Notes: generated by a model from the sequence alone, not told the origin. 8,942 nucleotides of DNA from an uncultured Porphyromonadaceae bacterium (GCA_900547825.1 URII01000074.1:1-8942); one strand, 5' to 3'. Shown: positions 1 through 7,685, counted from the first letter of the stretch. A program made the numbers and translations.

Positions 1-1190
1 AGGAATACCGATGAACGCACCCCTATAATCCCTCTCGGCGACGGGTCGGCAAGCAGCTTTTTCCATATATCCACCCGTTCGTTATCGGAAAATTTTGAGT
101 GGTAGATCATTACCTTGTCGCCGAACACCCGTTGCAGCCGGTGGGTAAGCTGGGTGGTGAGCGCTATTTCGGGCACAAGATAGAGCACCTGCATGTTACG
201 GCGCAACGCATCGGCTATCAGGTGGATGTAAATCTCGGTCTTGCCACTGGAGGTCACGCCGTGTAGAAGTGCCACCGCATGGTCGGTCCATGACAGATGG
301 ATGGCGTTGAGCGCGTTGCTTTGGGCTTCGGAAAGCACCGGAAGAGTGCCTTCGGGTGTGCCGGGATAGTCGAACCGGTTTATCTCTTTGCGGTATATCT
401 CTATCACCCCCTTTTTTGCCATTGAGGCGAGTATGCCGGTTGTAACGCCGGTGCGTTCCATGACCTGCGCCCGGGTCACCTCCTTGGGTTCAATGTCGCG
501 GCGCATGGCTCCGCTGGCGTCAAGTATGGCAAGGAGCGCCGCCTCCTGCCGTTTTGACGATTTCACGAGGTCGAACAGCCGCGTGATGGATTGCGGATCC
601 TCCCGGTCAACCGATGCTTTTACATAGATTTCCTTGCGCGGGCGGTAGCGTTCCACCAGGCGTTCCGAGATTATCACGGCACCGCGCTCCATGAGCCGTG
701 TGAGCACCTGGCTTACGCTGCTGAAGCCCGACAGCCGCTTTATGTCGGCCACAGTGAGACGCTTTTCGGCGCTGTCAAGGATCTGCACCACAATGGCCTC
801 GCGGTCAGTGAGCGGAGACTCGCCGGTTTCCTCATAGTCGGGATTCAGTTCTATGAAGGTCTCGGCTTCTATTTTCAACCCGGCCGGCATGGCGGCTCTG
901 AACACTTCGCCGGTTGAGCATAGGTAGTAATCAGCTATCCAGTGCCATAGCTTGAGCTGCGGATGGCGGAGCACCGGTTTGTCATCAAGTGCGAGCGCCA
1001 CCGGTTTCACCTCATATCCTTCCGGAGCTTTGAGCCCGGTCGACTCAACTATACCGGTATAGAATTTACTGCGCCCGAAAGGCACTATCACTCTGTGGCC
1101 CGGCTTTACGCGGTCAAGCATATCCGGCGGCACACTGTAAGTGAAAGTACCGCTCAGCGGCAACGGCAGCAATACTTCGGCAAATGTCAT
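1..1190 (-). CDS. priA: Primosomal protein N' (PriA), N-terminal half, cut by the window edge
   Basis: PriA is a superfamily 2 DNA helicase that recognises stalled or collapsed replication forks in the cytoplasm and reloads the replisome. Reading leftward from the ATG at 1190 gives 396 open codons without a stop, running off the left edge. The N-terminus (MTFAEVLLPLPLSGTFTYSV, then GHRVIVPFGRSKFYTGIV) matches the PriA 3'-end DNA-binding domain. Residues about 110-290 fit the winged-helix and linker region. The helicase core follows, with Walker A GVTSSGKT at residues 311-318, motif Ia LVPEIALTTQ at 338-347 and GVRSSVF at 390-396, where PriA usually has a GxRSAVF-type motif. The DEEH box, the zinc-binding cysteines and the rest of the helicase lie outside the window. 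The start overlaps the stop of the upstream peptidase gene as ATGA, so translation is probably coupled and both are read from one promoter near 1980-2040. Family assignment is very secure; only the 5' half is seen. Confidence 0.97.
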   Translation of the reverse strand, partial: MTFAEVLLPLPLSGTFTYSVPPDMLDRVKPGHRVIVPFGRSKFYTGIVESTGLKAPEGYEVKPVALALDDKPVLRHPQLKLWHWIADYYLCSTGEVFRAAMPAGLKIEAETFIELNPDYEETGESPLTDREAIVVQILDSAEKRLTVADIKRLSGFSSVSQVLTRLMERGAVIISERLVERYRPRKEIYVKASVDREDPQSITRLFDLVKSSKRQEAALLAILDASGAMRRDIEPKEVTRAQVMERTGVTTGILASMAKKGVIEIYRKEINRFDYPGTPEGTLPVLSEAQSNALNAIHLSWTDHAVALLHGVTSSGKTEIYIHLIADALRRNMQVLYLVPEIALTTQLTHRLQRVFGDKVMIYHSKFSDNERVDIWKKLLADPSPRGIIGVRSSVF

Positions 1191-1975
1191 GGTGCGGGGT
1201 TGGTTACTGGTTCAGCGGTCTCGGTGAGTTTGGCATGGCGCAGCAGTTCGGGCCGGTACTCGAAGTGCATAGTGTCGTAATGATACCATGCTCCGCCCCA
1301 TATAAAACCGTGCCGCTCAAATATACGGACTATTTCCGCAGGTATGCGGTTGCGGTAGGTTATCGAGTCGGTTTCCGAAGCCTTGGGATGGCTCCAGCGC
1401 CAATAATCTGCGTGGGGCACAGCTATGTCGAATGCTATTCCGTAGCTGTGGGCACTGAGCCTTGGGGCTCCGCGCACCTTGCGCCAGTAGAACGCACCGG
1501 AGCTTCTGAGATATTTTCTTAGCTCAGGATGGTGCGAAAGCTCATGCGCCACCTTGCGCAACTGTTCTGCCGCGCCGTTTACTGACGTGAATCTGACTTT
1601 TTGTCCGAACCAATCCACAGTTACAAGGTTTTTACGTACCTCCTTCTCGTTTGATCCGTACATTTTACGGAACAGAGCCTCACACCGTGAACGGCCCGGA
1701 TCGGCAATATATGCAGGTTTGCCTTCAACGGAATAGCGTGTTTTGAACATATCCTCTATATCACTATGATCAAGCATATCAGTGAAACTCTTGGGAATCA
1801 TATCGTCATATTCCATCCTTGATCCGTCGGCAAACACAATATCACCGTTGTCGAAGCCGGTAATGCAGTCGGGATATGTATCTATCAGTGCCTGCGCTCC
1901 TGCGGGAACTGCTGAAAATGCGTCCGCCTGCACTACGCACAAAAATATCGTTGCTGCAATTATATTCTTATTCAT
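1187..1975 (-). CDS. Secreted M15-family zinc peptidase (D-alanyl-D-alanine carboxypeptidase / L-Ala-D-Glu peptidase type)
   Basis: This 262-residue protein is predicted to cut peptide crosslinks or stem peptides of peptidoglycan in the periplasm. Residues 1-19 form a signal peptide (short basic start, hydrophobic stretch, ADA before the likely cut). The catalytic core is at the C-terminal end: SAHSYGIAFD at residues 174-183 gives the zinc ligands H176 and D183. WYHYDTMHFEYRPE at 230-243 gives the probable catalytic acid D234 and third zinc ligand H237. This SxHxxGxAxD / DxxHFE pair is the signature of the M15C (Peptidase_M15_4) group, which includes phage endolysins and VanY-like enzymes. 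Residues about 20-130 are an N-terminal extension I do not recognise; it may bind substrate. An in-frame TGA directly precedes the ATG, so no earlier start is possible. The stop overlaps the priA start by ATGA. Exact bond specificity cannot be read from the sequence. Confidence 0.88.
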   Translation of the reverse strand: MNKNIIAATIFLCVVQADAFSAVPAGAQALIDTYPDCITGFDNGDIVFADGSRMEYDDMIPKSFTDMLDHSDIEDMFKTRYSVEGKPAYIADPGRSRCEALFRKMYGSNEKEVRKNLVTVDWFGQKVRFTSVNGAAEQLRKVAHELSHHPELRKYLRSSGAFYWRKVRGAPRLSAHSYGIAFDIAVPHADYWRWSHPKASETDSITYRNRIPAEIVRIFERHGFIWGGAWYHYDTMHFEYRPELLRHAKLTETAEPVTNPAP

Positions 1976-1983
1976 TCAGGAGT

Positions 1984-2036
1984 CAAATTTACATATAAAT
2001 AGGGATTAATGCCAAATTTATTTAGGCTATATCAAA
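1984..2036 (-). promoter_or_regulatory. Candidate Bacteroidetes-type promoter(s) for the peptidase-priA operon
   Basis: Read on the minus strand, TAAATTTG occurs twice, at 1991-1984 and 2020-2013; both fit the Bacteroides -7 consensus TAnnTTTG. The site nearest the gene has a -33 TTTG (2016-2013) 21 bp upstream, a normal spacing. However, it would place the transcript start only a few bases from the ATG at 1975. The farther copy would leave a more usual leader of about 30 bases, but its nearest TTTG (2036-2033) is only 12 bp away. Which one is used cannot be decided from the sequence. Confidence 0.45.
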
Positions 2037-2133
2037 TAGCCATTTAATATAGTTATTGTATGTCGTTTCTCTGTGTTGGATATTGACAAATGCCACAAGG
2101 TTGTTAAATAACGAGATTTGTTTGTTGGATATG

Positions 2134-2164
2134 TTTATTAATAATATAAAAATACTTATATTTG
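2134..2164 (+). promoter_or_regulatory. Candidate promoter of the giant surface-protein gene
   Basis: TATATTTG at 2157-2164 is a perfect match to the Bacteroides -7 element TAnnTTTG. A -33-like TTTA lies at 2134-2137 with a 19-bp gap, one base off TTTG. The transcript would start near 2170 and have a leader of about 40 bases, AT-rich and without a Shine-Dalgarno sequence, as is usual in Bacteroidetes. A 10-bp palindrome TTATTAATAA (2135-2144) lies between the two elements; in such AT-rich DNA it may be chance. Confidence 0.6.
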
Positions 2165-2208
2165 AGGGTTATTAAAATTTCTTATGTTTAATTAAAATAG
2201 GTGTTCCT

Positions 2209-5200
2209 ATGAAGAAAAAGATCACATTTCTTGTGGCTATGGCGCTCGCGCTTACGGCTTCGGCTGCATCTCCGCAGGGATCGGCCCTTGTAAAGAAGGG
2301 TATGGTTCCGGAGAGTGCGGTTCTGTCGGCAGCGAAGAGTGCTTCTTCCGGCATGACCGGTTTCGGCCCACATAAAAAGAGGGTGGTGAGCCGTGCGCCT
2401 GAGGGCGGATATTCACTTCCTTTCGACATGGTTCCCACTGTGGAGCAATTTTCCGAGTGTACCGTCATTGACAGCAATGGCGACGGCAAAACGTGGACTT
2501 GGGACTCTACAAACGGGTTCAAGTACTCATTTCACGGCAGTAACAACGGTGATGACTGGTTGATACTCCCGGCAGTGGCCATGGAGGCCGGTGAAGTGAA
2601 ATTATTGTTTGACTACAAAGCCAATTCGTCTTCCTATACAGAGACGTTTGAAGTGTATATAGGCTCTGCTCCTACTGTGGAAGGTATGACACAGAAGTTG
2701 GGCGATTTCTCATCCAACAGTACTGAATATCAGTCAGGGTTGCTCACGTTCAGTGTGCCGTCAGCCGGTAATTATTATGTTGCGTTTCATGCCACATCAC
2801 CTAAAAATGCATTCTATCTTTTTGTAAAGAATGTGGCGATGAGGCAGATCGACAACTCGCTTCCGGCTTTGGCAACTATCCTGTCGGCTGAGATGGATGC
2901 TACCGAGTGTTCGCTATCTGTCAAGCTTCCTGCCAAGAATATTGGTGGAGCGGATCTTACAGGAACTGTAGGCGCTGAAGTGAGGGTGGATGGCGAAGTT
3001 GTTGCAACCGATCCTGTAATGGAGGGTGCACCGGGTTCCACCGTAAGTACTACTCTTTCACTTGAGTCGGGACGCCATACTATTTCTGTCACGGCGTATG
3101 ATTATAATGACGGAGTGAAACGGTTCTCGGAAAGTGTTGAAGTGCAGGTGATTGCTTCTCGTAAAGTTCCCGTTGCGCTTCCCGCTTATTTTGAACCGGA
3201 TGCAGTCGATTTCGAAATATGCACTGTTGTTGACGCCAACAACTCCGGCAAGACCTGGGGATTTGCCGATTCAGGTAATAACGGCAACCGTCAAGCTTTC
3301 CGTTACACTTACGAATGGAGTTATGATGGTGACGACTATATCATACTTCCAGCCATAACTGCTGCTGCAAGTGGAGCTTATGAGCTGAGTTATGATGTGT
3401 CGACAAAATTCGATAACGAGTCATATGAAGTGTATTGGGGATCATCGGCCGATGTGGCTTCCATGACCAAGATCTTCGAATCCGGCGATTTCAAGACTTC
3501 CGATAATTGGGAAGGCCGTAAACATTCATTCTCAGGCACCACCGAAGGTAATATCTTTATCGCATTCCGTGCCACATCCCCACGTAACCGCTCTTATATC
3601 TATATCAGCCGCATCAAGTTGGCCGAAGCGGATCCCACCATTCCTGCCGCTCCTGAGATAACTGGCACTGACTTTAACGGTGGCGACGGCACTATAAACA
3701 TACTTATGCCTTCTGTCACTGTTTCGGGTGCCTCGATAGCGCAGTCACAGCTTTATCTTGGTGTCAGGATTGACGGGACAGCTGTTGGTGAGCCTCTCAC
3801 GGCAGCTCCCGGCGCCACTGTCGCAGTTCCGGTAACGGGCCTGTCACTCGGCAACCATACCGTCGAAGCTGATGTGTGGTTCGAGCGCGACGGAGCGAAT
3901 GTTACTTCCGAAGCTGCAAAACTGACATTTAAAGTGTCATTGCCTGATGATTTCGCCTATGAGCTTCCCGCCACCATGGCTCTCAATTCAACCGATAAGG
4001 ACAACTATACGGTGTTTGACATGAATGGCGACGGCAGCACATGGTCATACGATTCGCAGAACGATTGTTTCAAGTATACCTACAATAGTTCCAATACGGG
4101 TGATGACTGGCTCTTTACCCCGGCGGTAAACATTACGGATGTATCGGAAATACTGCGTGTGGCCATTTCCGCAAGATGCGGATCCGGCACGGAATCCTAT
4201 GAGATTTATCTCGGTTCACAGCCCAATGTGGCATCCATGACGGTGAAAATCATGGAGAGCGAGATTCAGGGACGTACTAATTTCGAGGACTATTACAATG
4301 ATTTTGTCCTTGACACTCCCGGCAAATATTATGTAGGTATACATGCCTCATCGCCAGTAAACCAATACTGGTTGTATGTCAAGAATCTTAGGATATCCTC
4401 AACGGGCAACTCTCCGCTCGCTCCCGGTGCAGTCACGGACCTTGCCGTTACTCCCGATCCCACGGGACTCGCCCAGGCCACCCTTTCGTTCACTATGCCT
4501 GTGGTGAATATGGTTGAAGGGCAGCTTGATGCTGCTGCCACACTTACCGCTACGGCTGTGTGCGGCACTCATACTGCTTCTGTTACCGGCCTTCCCGGTG
4601 AATCCAAGGAGCTGGTTATAGAAACCGACAACGGTGAATGCACATTTACCGTAAGCGTGGCCAATGCGAATGGTTCCGGACGTGATGCGATCGTGACGGC
4701 ACGTTGCGGTCTTGACCGTCCCAAAGCTCCGGTGCTTACCGGCGCCGTCACTTCGGCCGACAATATGAGCGTCACCATAACATGGGAAGCCGTGACCGAA
4801 GGTGTAAACGGCGGTGTGGCCAATCCCGGAGCTATGCGTTACCGCATATATGAATATGATTATGAGGATGAGGATTGGTATCACCTCGAGGACACCGACC
4901 AGCTTACCTATACCTATACTCCCGGCGCCGATGCTCCGCAGGATCTCTATGTGATAGGAATCGATGCCTACAACGCTGTCAATTCCGGTTCGTCGATGTC
5001 GGTTATAAACGTGAATCTCGGCAAGCCGTACACACTTCCCATGTCGGAAACTTTTGCCGATGGTGAATTCCATTATGAACCCGTGGCATTGTCCTCGAGC
5101 CTCAGCAGTGACTATGCACCCCAATGGGGACTCGGAAACCCCATCAACGAGGGTTATGAGATGGTAAATAACAGCGGATATGCCATGATCGGCAAAACAC

Positions 5201-7623
5201 AGTTCAACCGAGGTGACTCGCGTGTGAACCTGCCGCGTTTCGCCACCACAGGCTACAATCTCGTTGAAGTGAGCATGTCGGTATACGTATATGAAGGTAC
5301 TCCCTCAATAAGCGTATATGCATACTCTGACGATCAGGACACTGCCGACCTGCTTGGCGAGGTCAGCACCCAGGGACTCAGCGGATGGAACACATTCTCG
5401 TTCCGTCTTCCCTCGCACCTTACCGGACGCGAATGGGTCAATGCTTATGCTTACGTAAACTTCAGCGGCTCGTCGCAGCGTGCACTGATCGAATCATATG
5501 AGGTAAAGGGCGAGCAGGTGCAGCCTTCCGTGGCCCACGGCTACCAGATGGGCGATACCAACTATAAGTTCGGTTTCGTGGAATTCGGCGTTGAGGATTT
5601 CGCCACCACAACCATCGTCAAGGCCACCACACAGGGCGGAAGCCATGTGTCGGCCGGTGAGGCTGTCAACGGCAAATACTACACCTACACTGTAGTGCCT
5701 GATCCGTTCGGTGCTCTTGATGCAGAGAACTTCGTGGTGTACAATATCGGTGACAACGAGTACACGCCTGTAACCACAGTGGCGAATGCCGAAGGCCGCA
5801 GGGTTGTGGACATGACTTACGATTATACCAACAACACCATGTATGCGCTTGTAGAGACACGCGTTGGCAATGGCCCTGTCACCACCACCGCGCTCCATAT
5901 CGTGGATCCCGAAACGGGTGAGTACACCCTTGTAGGCTCGGCAGGCGAACTGACCGCTATCAACGGCCATGGCCGCGAAGTAGAGACAGTGCTCGTAACC
6001 CTTGCCGCCGACGCACAAGGCAATCTCTATGCCATGAGCGACCTGCGGCAGTTCTACCGCATCGACAAATTCACCGGTGCCGCTATCCGTATCGGAACCA
6101 CCCAGCACTCCTATGCCACCAACAACCAGTTCCAGTCAATGGCATTCGACCGCATGGGCGAACTTTACTGGGCACAGCAGCATCCCGACGAAGGACGCTT
6201 CTTGACCGTCAATCCGCTCACCGGCGAACCCGCGCTACTCGGTAAGCTCGGTGCTGACGCCCAGGTAACCGGCCTCTATTTCGAGAAGCCTTACGACACA
6301 GCTTCGCCGCTGCCCGTAACTTCTCTTACCGCAATTACCGGAGAAACGGAGCCTAACCGTGTCACACTGTCGTGGACTCTTCCCGAGCAGGATGCGGCAG
6401 GCAACAATGTAAGCATTACCGCAGTCAAGGTTTACCGTTTCGGAACCTCGACACCTTTGGCTACTCTCGACGGCTCGGCAGTGAGCTATGTGGATGAGGC
6501 TGCCCCCAACGGAAATCTTACCTATTATGTTACCACCGTGGCCGGTGAACATGCCGGTGCGCCCGCTCTCACCGGTGTATTCGCAGGCTGCGACATGCTT
6601 AATGCCGTGACGGATCTCTCACTCACAGCTGAAGGTCGTGCAGTCACTCTGACATGGAACGCTCCAACAGCCACTGTCAACGGCGGATATGCCGACTTCG
6701 ACAACATCACCTACAAGGTGGTGCGTGTGAAAGGTGACACCCGCGTTGTGCTTGACGAAGCCTGTGAGGAGACCACCTATACCGACCTGCTCGTGGTAGG
6801 CGGCACTTACAGCTATGAAGTAATTCCGGTATGCGGAGGCGTGGAAGGCGTCACTGCACAGTCGGAGGAGGTGACTGTGGATATAACATTCTCCGTACCT
6901 TACGAGACCGGTTTCGAGGATGATCAGGACGGCACTCTGTGGACTACAATCCTCGGTGCTCACCACACCTCTGCCAACAACGGATGGTCGATCACATCAG
7001 GCTCGGCCTCACAGACTCTTGACGGCAAGTTCGCACAGCTCAAGACACAGGGCTCCGCAGATTATGCCGATGACTGGCTGATATCGCCCGCCATACATCT
7101 TGATGCCGACATTCTTTATAATCTGGCATATTTCTGCCACGGCGGAATCGGCAGCGACGACCACAGCTTTGAGGTCTACATCGGAACAGATCCCACTGAT
7201 ATCTCCACATTCACTCAGAAGATAGCAGAGTATGAGGATGTAAGAATCCCCACTGACTGGTCGCAGCAGAATGTACATCAGTTTGTAGTTGACAATGCCG
7301 GAAACTACCATATCGGTTTCCATGGCTCAACCACCGAGACTTATGCCAACCTGCGCATCGATAACCTCTCGCTCAAGGCCGACGAATCCGGTATCGACAA
7401 TGTTACGGCAGGATCGCTCCGCATAGTGAACCAGATGCTGTTCTCGTACAAAGAGATCGCTTCGTTCAGTGTGATGTCCACCTCCGGACGTGAAGTTGCA
7501 GGCGCCGGCAATGTCAATGCCACTGTCGTGTCCCTCGGCCTCGGCAATGTTCCCGCAGGTGTATATCTCGTGAAAGTGACATTCACCGACGGTAGCGTGG
7601 CCACGCTCAAGACACTCAAATAA
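2209..7623 (+). CDS. Giant secreted modular protein with choice-of-anchor J, FN3, beta-propeller and T9SS-like sorting domains
   Basis: This 1804-residue protein is predicted to be exported and surface-bound or released, probably acting in adhesion or glycan/protein binding; no catalytic motif is seen. Residues 1-20 are a signal peptide (MKKK start, TASAA cut). A basic stretch at 54-64 (HKKRVVSRA) lies just before the first domain and may mark a pro-region. Domains in order: J1 68-211, Ig-like 217-317, J2 320-472, Ig-like 476-581, J3 582-730, FN3-like 738-833 and 835-940, degenerate J4 941-1102, beta-propeller-like 1105-1360, FN3 1369-1461 and 1463-1559, J5 1560-1723, sorting domain 1725-1804. 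The J domains share a GDDW[LI][IF]xPA core (residues 114, 374 and 631; ADDWLISPA near 1620) and a [VI]Y[IWL]G segment. They resemble the cleaved-adhesin/J families of Porphyromonas surface proteins. The C-terminus has AGVYLVKV near 1784-1790 and ends TLKTLK, like a T9SS type A signal. The gene has its own promoter and a terminator-like hairpin, so it appears to be a single-gene unit. Ligand and exact function are unknown. Confidence 0.95.
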   Translation: MKKKITFLVAMALALTASAASPQGSALVKKGMVPESAVLSAAKSASSGMTGFGPHKKRVVSRAPEGGYSLPFDMVPTVEQFSECTVIDSNGDGKTWTWDSTNGFKYSFHGSNNGDDWLILPAVAMEAGEVKLLFDYKANSSSYTETFEVYIGSAPTVEGMTQKLGDFSSNSTEYQSGLLTFSVPSAGNYYVAFHATSPKNAFYLFVKNVAMRQIDNSLPALATILSAEMDATECSLSVKLPAKNIGGADLTGTVGAEVRVDGEVVATDPVMEGAPGSTVSTTLSLESGRHTISVTAYDYNDGVKRFSESVEVQVIASRKVPVALPAYFEPDAVDFEICTVVDANNSGKTWGFADSGNNGNRQAFRYTYEWSYDGDDYIILPAITAAASGAYELSYDVSTKFDNESYEVYWGSSADVASMTKIFESGDFKTSDNWEGRKHSFSGTTEGNIFIAFRATSPRNRSYIYISRIKLAEADPTIPAAPEITGTDFNGGDGTINILMPSVTVSGASIAQSQLYLGVRIDGTAVGEPLTAAPGATVAVPVTGLSLGNHTVEADVWFERDGANVTSEAAKLTFKVSLPDDFAYELPATMALNSTDKDNYTVFDMNGDGSTWSYDSQNDCFKYTYNSSNTGDDWLFTPAVNITDVSEILRVAISARCGSGTESYEIYLGSQPNVASMTVKIMESEIQGRTNFEDYYNDFVLDTPGKYYVGIHASSPVNQYWLYVKNLRISSTGNSPLAPGAVTDLAVTPDPTGLAQATLSFTMPVVNMVEGQLDAAATLTATAVCGTHTASVTGLPGESKELVIETDNGECTFTVSVANANGSGRDAIVTARCGLDRPKAPVLTGAVTSADNMSVTITWEAVTEGVNGGVANPGAMRYRIYEYDYEDEDWYHLEDTDQLTYTYTPGADAPQDLYVIGIDAYNAVNSGSSMSVINVNLGKPYTLPMSETFADGEFHYEPVALSSSLSSDYAPQWGLGNPINEGYEMVNNSGYAMIGKTQFNRGDSRVNLPRFATTGYNLVEVSMSVYVYEGTPSISVYAYSDDQDTADLLGEVSTQGLSGWNTFSFRLPSHLTGREWVNAYAYVNFSGSSQRALIESYEVKGEQVQPSVAHGYQMGDTNYKFGFVEFGVEDFATTTIVKATTQGGSHVSAGEAVNGKYYTYTVVPDPFGALDAENFVVYNIGDNEYTPVTTVANAEGRRVVDMTYDYTNNTMYALVETRVGNGPVTTTALHIVDPETGEYTLVGSAGELTAINGHGREVETVLVTLAADAQGNLYAMSDLRQFYRIDKFTGAAIRIGTTQHSYATNNQFQSMAFDRMGELYWAQQHPDEGRFLTVNPLTGEPALLGKLGADAQVTGLYFEKPYDTASPLPVTSLTAITGETEPNRVTLSWTLPEQDAAGNNVSITAVKVYRFGTSTPLATLDGSAVSYVDEAAPNGNLTYYVTTVAGEHAGAPALTGVFAGCDMLNAVTDLSLTAEGRAVTLTWNAPTATVNGGYADFDNITYKVVRVKGDTRVVLDEACEETTYTDLLVVGGTYSYEVIPVCGGVEGVTAQSEEVTVDITFSVPYETGFEDDQDGTLWTTILGAHHTSANNGWSITSGSASQTLDGKFAQLKTQGSADYADDWLISPAIHLDADILYNLAYFCHGGIGSDDHSFEVYIGTDPTDISTFTQKIAEYEDVRIPTDWSQQNVHQFVVDNAGNYHIGFHGSTTETYANLRIDNLSLKADESGIDNVTAGSLRIVNQMLFSYKEIASFSVMSTSGREVAGAGNVNATVVSLGLGNVPAGVYLVKVTFTDGSVATLKTLK
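2410..4419 (+). repeat. Tandem array of three divergent units: J domain plus Ig-like linker
   Basis: Within the giant protein the unit starts at residues 68, 320 and 582, giving periods of about 252 and 262 residues. Each unit opens with a short LP segment, then a [VI][VF]DxN...xTW stretch, the GDDW core, a [VI]Y[IWL]G strand with MT nearby, and a Y/FxAFRATSPxN-like closing strand (ATSPKN, ATSPRN, ASSPVN). Units 1 and 2 are joined by Ig-like linkers containing VRVDG/VRIDG; unit 3 runs into FN3-like domains instead. The units are clearly related in protein but well diverged in DNA, so this is old duplication, not a recent slippage repeat. Confidence 0.8.
5521..6285 (+). other. Beta-propeller-like domain inside the giant protein
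   Basis: Residues about 1105-1359 lack the J and FN3 patterns. They instead show repeats of a propeller blade: a hydrophobic strand, then xxNxxYA or xGxLYA, then a [VI]D/VNPxTGexxLxG-type strand. Clear examples are YTNNTMYAL with VDPETGEYTLVG, AQGNLYAMS with IDKFTGAAIRIG, and MGELYWAQQ with VNPLTGEPALLG. I count about four blades plus partial strands at both ends that could close a fifth. Such domains usually serve as rigid binding or spacing modules in secreted proteins. The blade count is by eye. Confidence 0.6.
7381..7620 (+). other. C-terminal sorting domain, T9SS type A-like
   Basis: Residues 1725-1804 follow a SGIDNV linker and form a short beta-rich tail with FSVMSTSGREV, VPAGVYLVKV and a final TLKTLK. 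This order (turn with SGR/NGR, PAGxY, then a lysine-rich last strand) is typical of Por secretion system type A C-terminal domains. In those, the domain directs outer-membrane passage and is then removed. Whether this organism has the T9SS machinery cannot be seen here. Confidence 0.7.
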
Positions 7624-7649
7624 TTCATCCCGAATTATTCCCTGAATAG

Positions 7650-7685
7650 CAGGAGGCTGTGCGATAAGGTCCGCAAAGCCCCCTG
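7650..7685 (+). terminator. Terminator-like hairpin after the giant gene
   Basis: CAGGAGGCTGTGCG (7650-7663) pairs with CGCAAAGCCCCCTG (7672-7685) at 12 of 14 positions, with an 8-base loop. A T-rich stretch begins only at 7698, about 12 bases after the stem, so it is not a textbook intrinsic terminator. Its place 26 bases after the stop codon and its strength still make an end-of-transcript role the most likely one. Confidence 0.65.

Larger units (their letters stand above)
1976..2208. other. Divergent AT-rich intergenic region
   Basis: These 233 bases separate the starts of two divergently read units. They hold the promoter candidates for both sides and are much richer in A and T than the flanking genes. 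I see no small ORF with a plausible start, no RNA gene and no riboswitch-like fold. Confidence 0.7.

Noticed and set aside
591..917. Plus-strand open frames across 388-1522
   Set aside because: They lie opposite priA and the peptidase gene, whose motifs are clear on the minus strand.
1937..1939. Cysteine 13 of the peptidase as a lipoprotein anchor
   Set aside because: The residues before it (IFL) do not fit a lipobox, whereas ADA at 17-19 fits an ordinary signal peptidase cut.
2197..2210. Small hairpin ATAGG-TGTT-CCTAT covering the start codon of the giant gene
   Set aside because: Only 5 bp and AT-rich, too weak to claim translational control.
2470..2496. Dockerin-like calcium loop in J1
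   Set aside because: A dockerin needs two such loops with helices about 20 residues apart; here single loops recur every 260 residues inside beta domains.
4399..5124. Antisense open frame of 241 codons inside the giant gene
   Set aside because: It is low-complexity in composition, has no recognisable domain or promoter, and lies fully opposite a gene with clear domain structure; it is a shadow of codon bias.
5494..6108. Antisense open frame of 204 codons opposite the propeller region
   Set aside because: No recognisable family, signal or start context; explained by high GC3 in the coding strand.
7622..7636. AATTC-ATCCC-GAATT hairpin directly after the giant gene
   Set aside because: Five AT-rich base pairs only; the stronger stem at 7650-7685 is the better terminator candidate.
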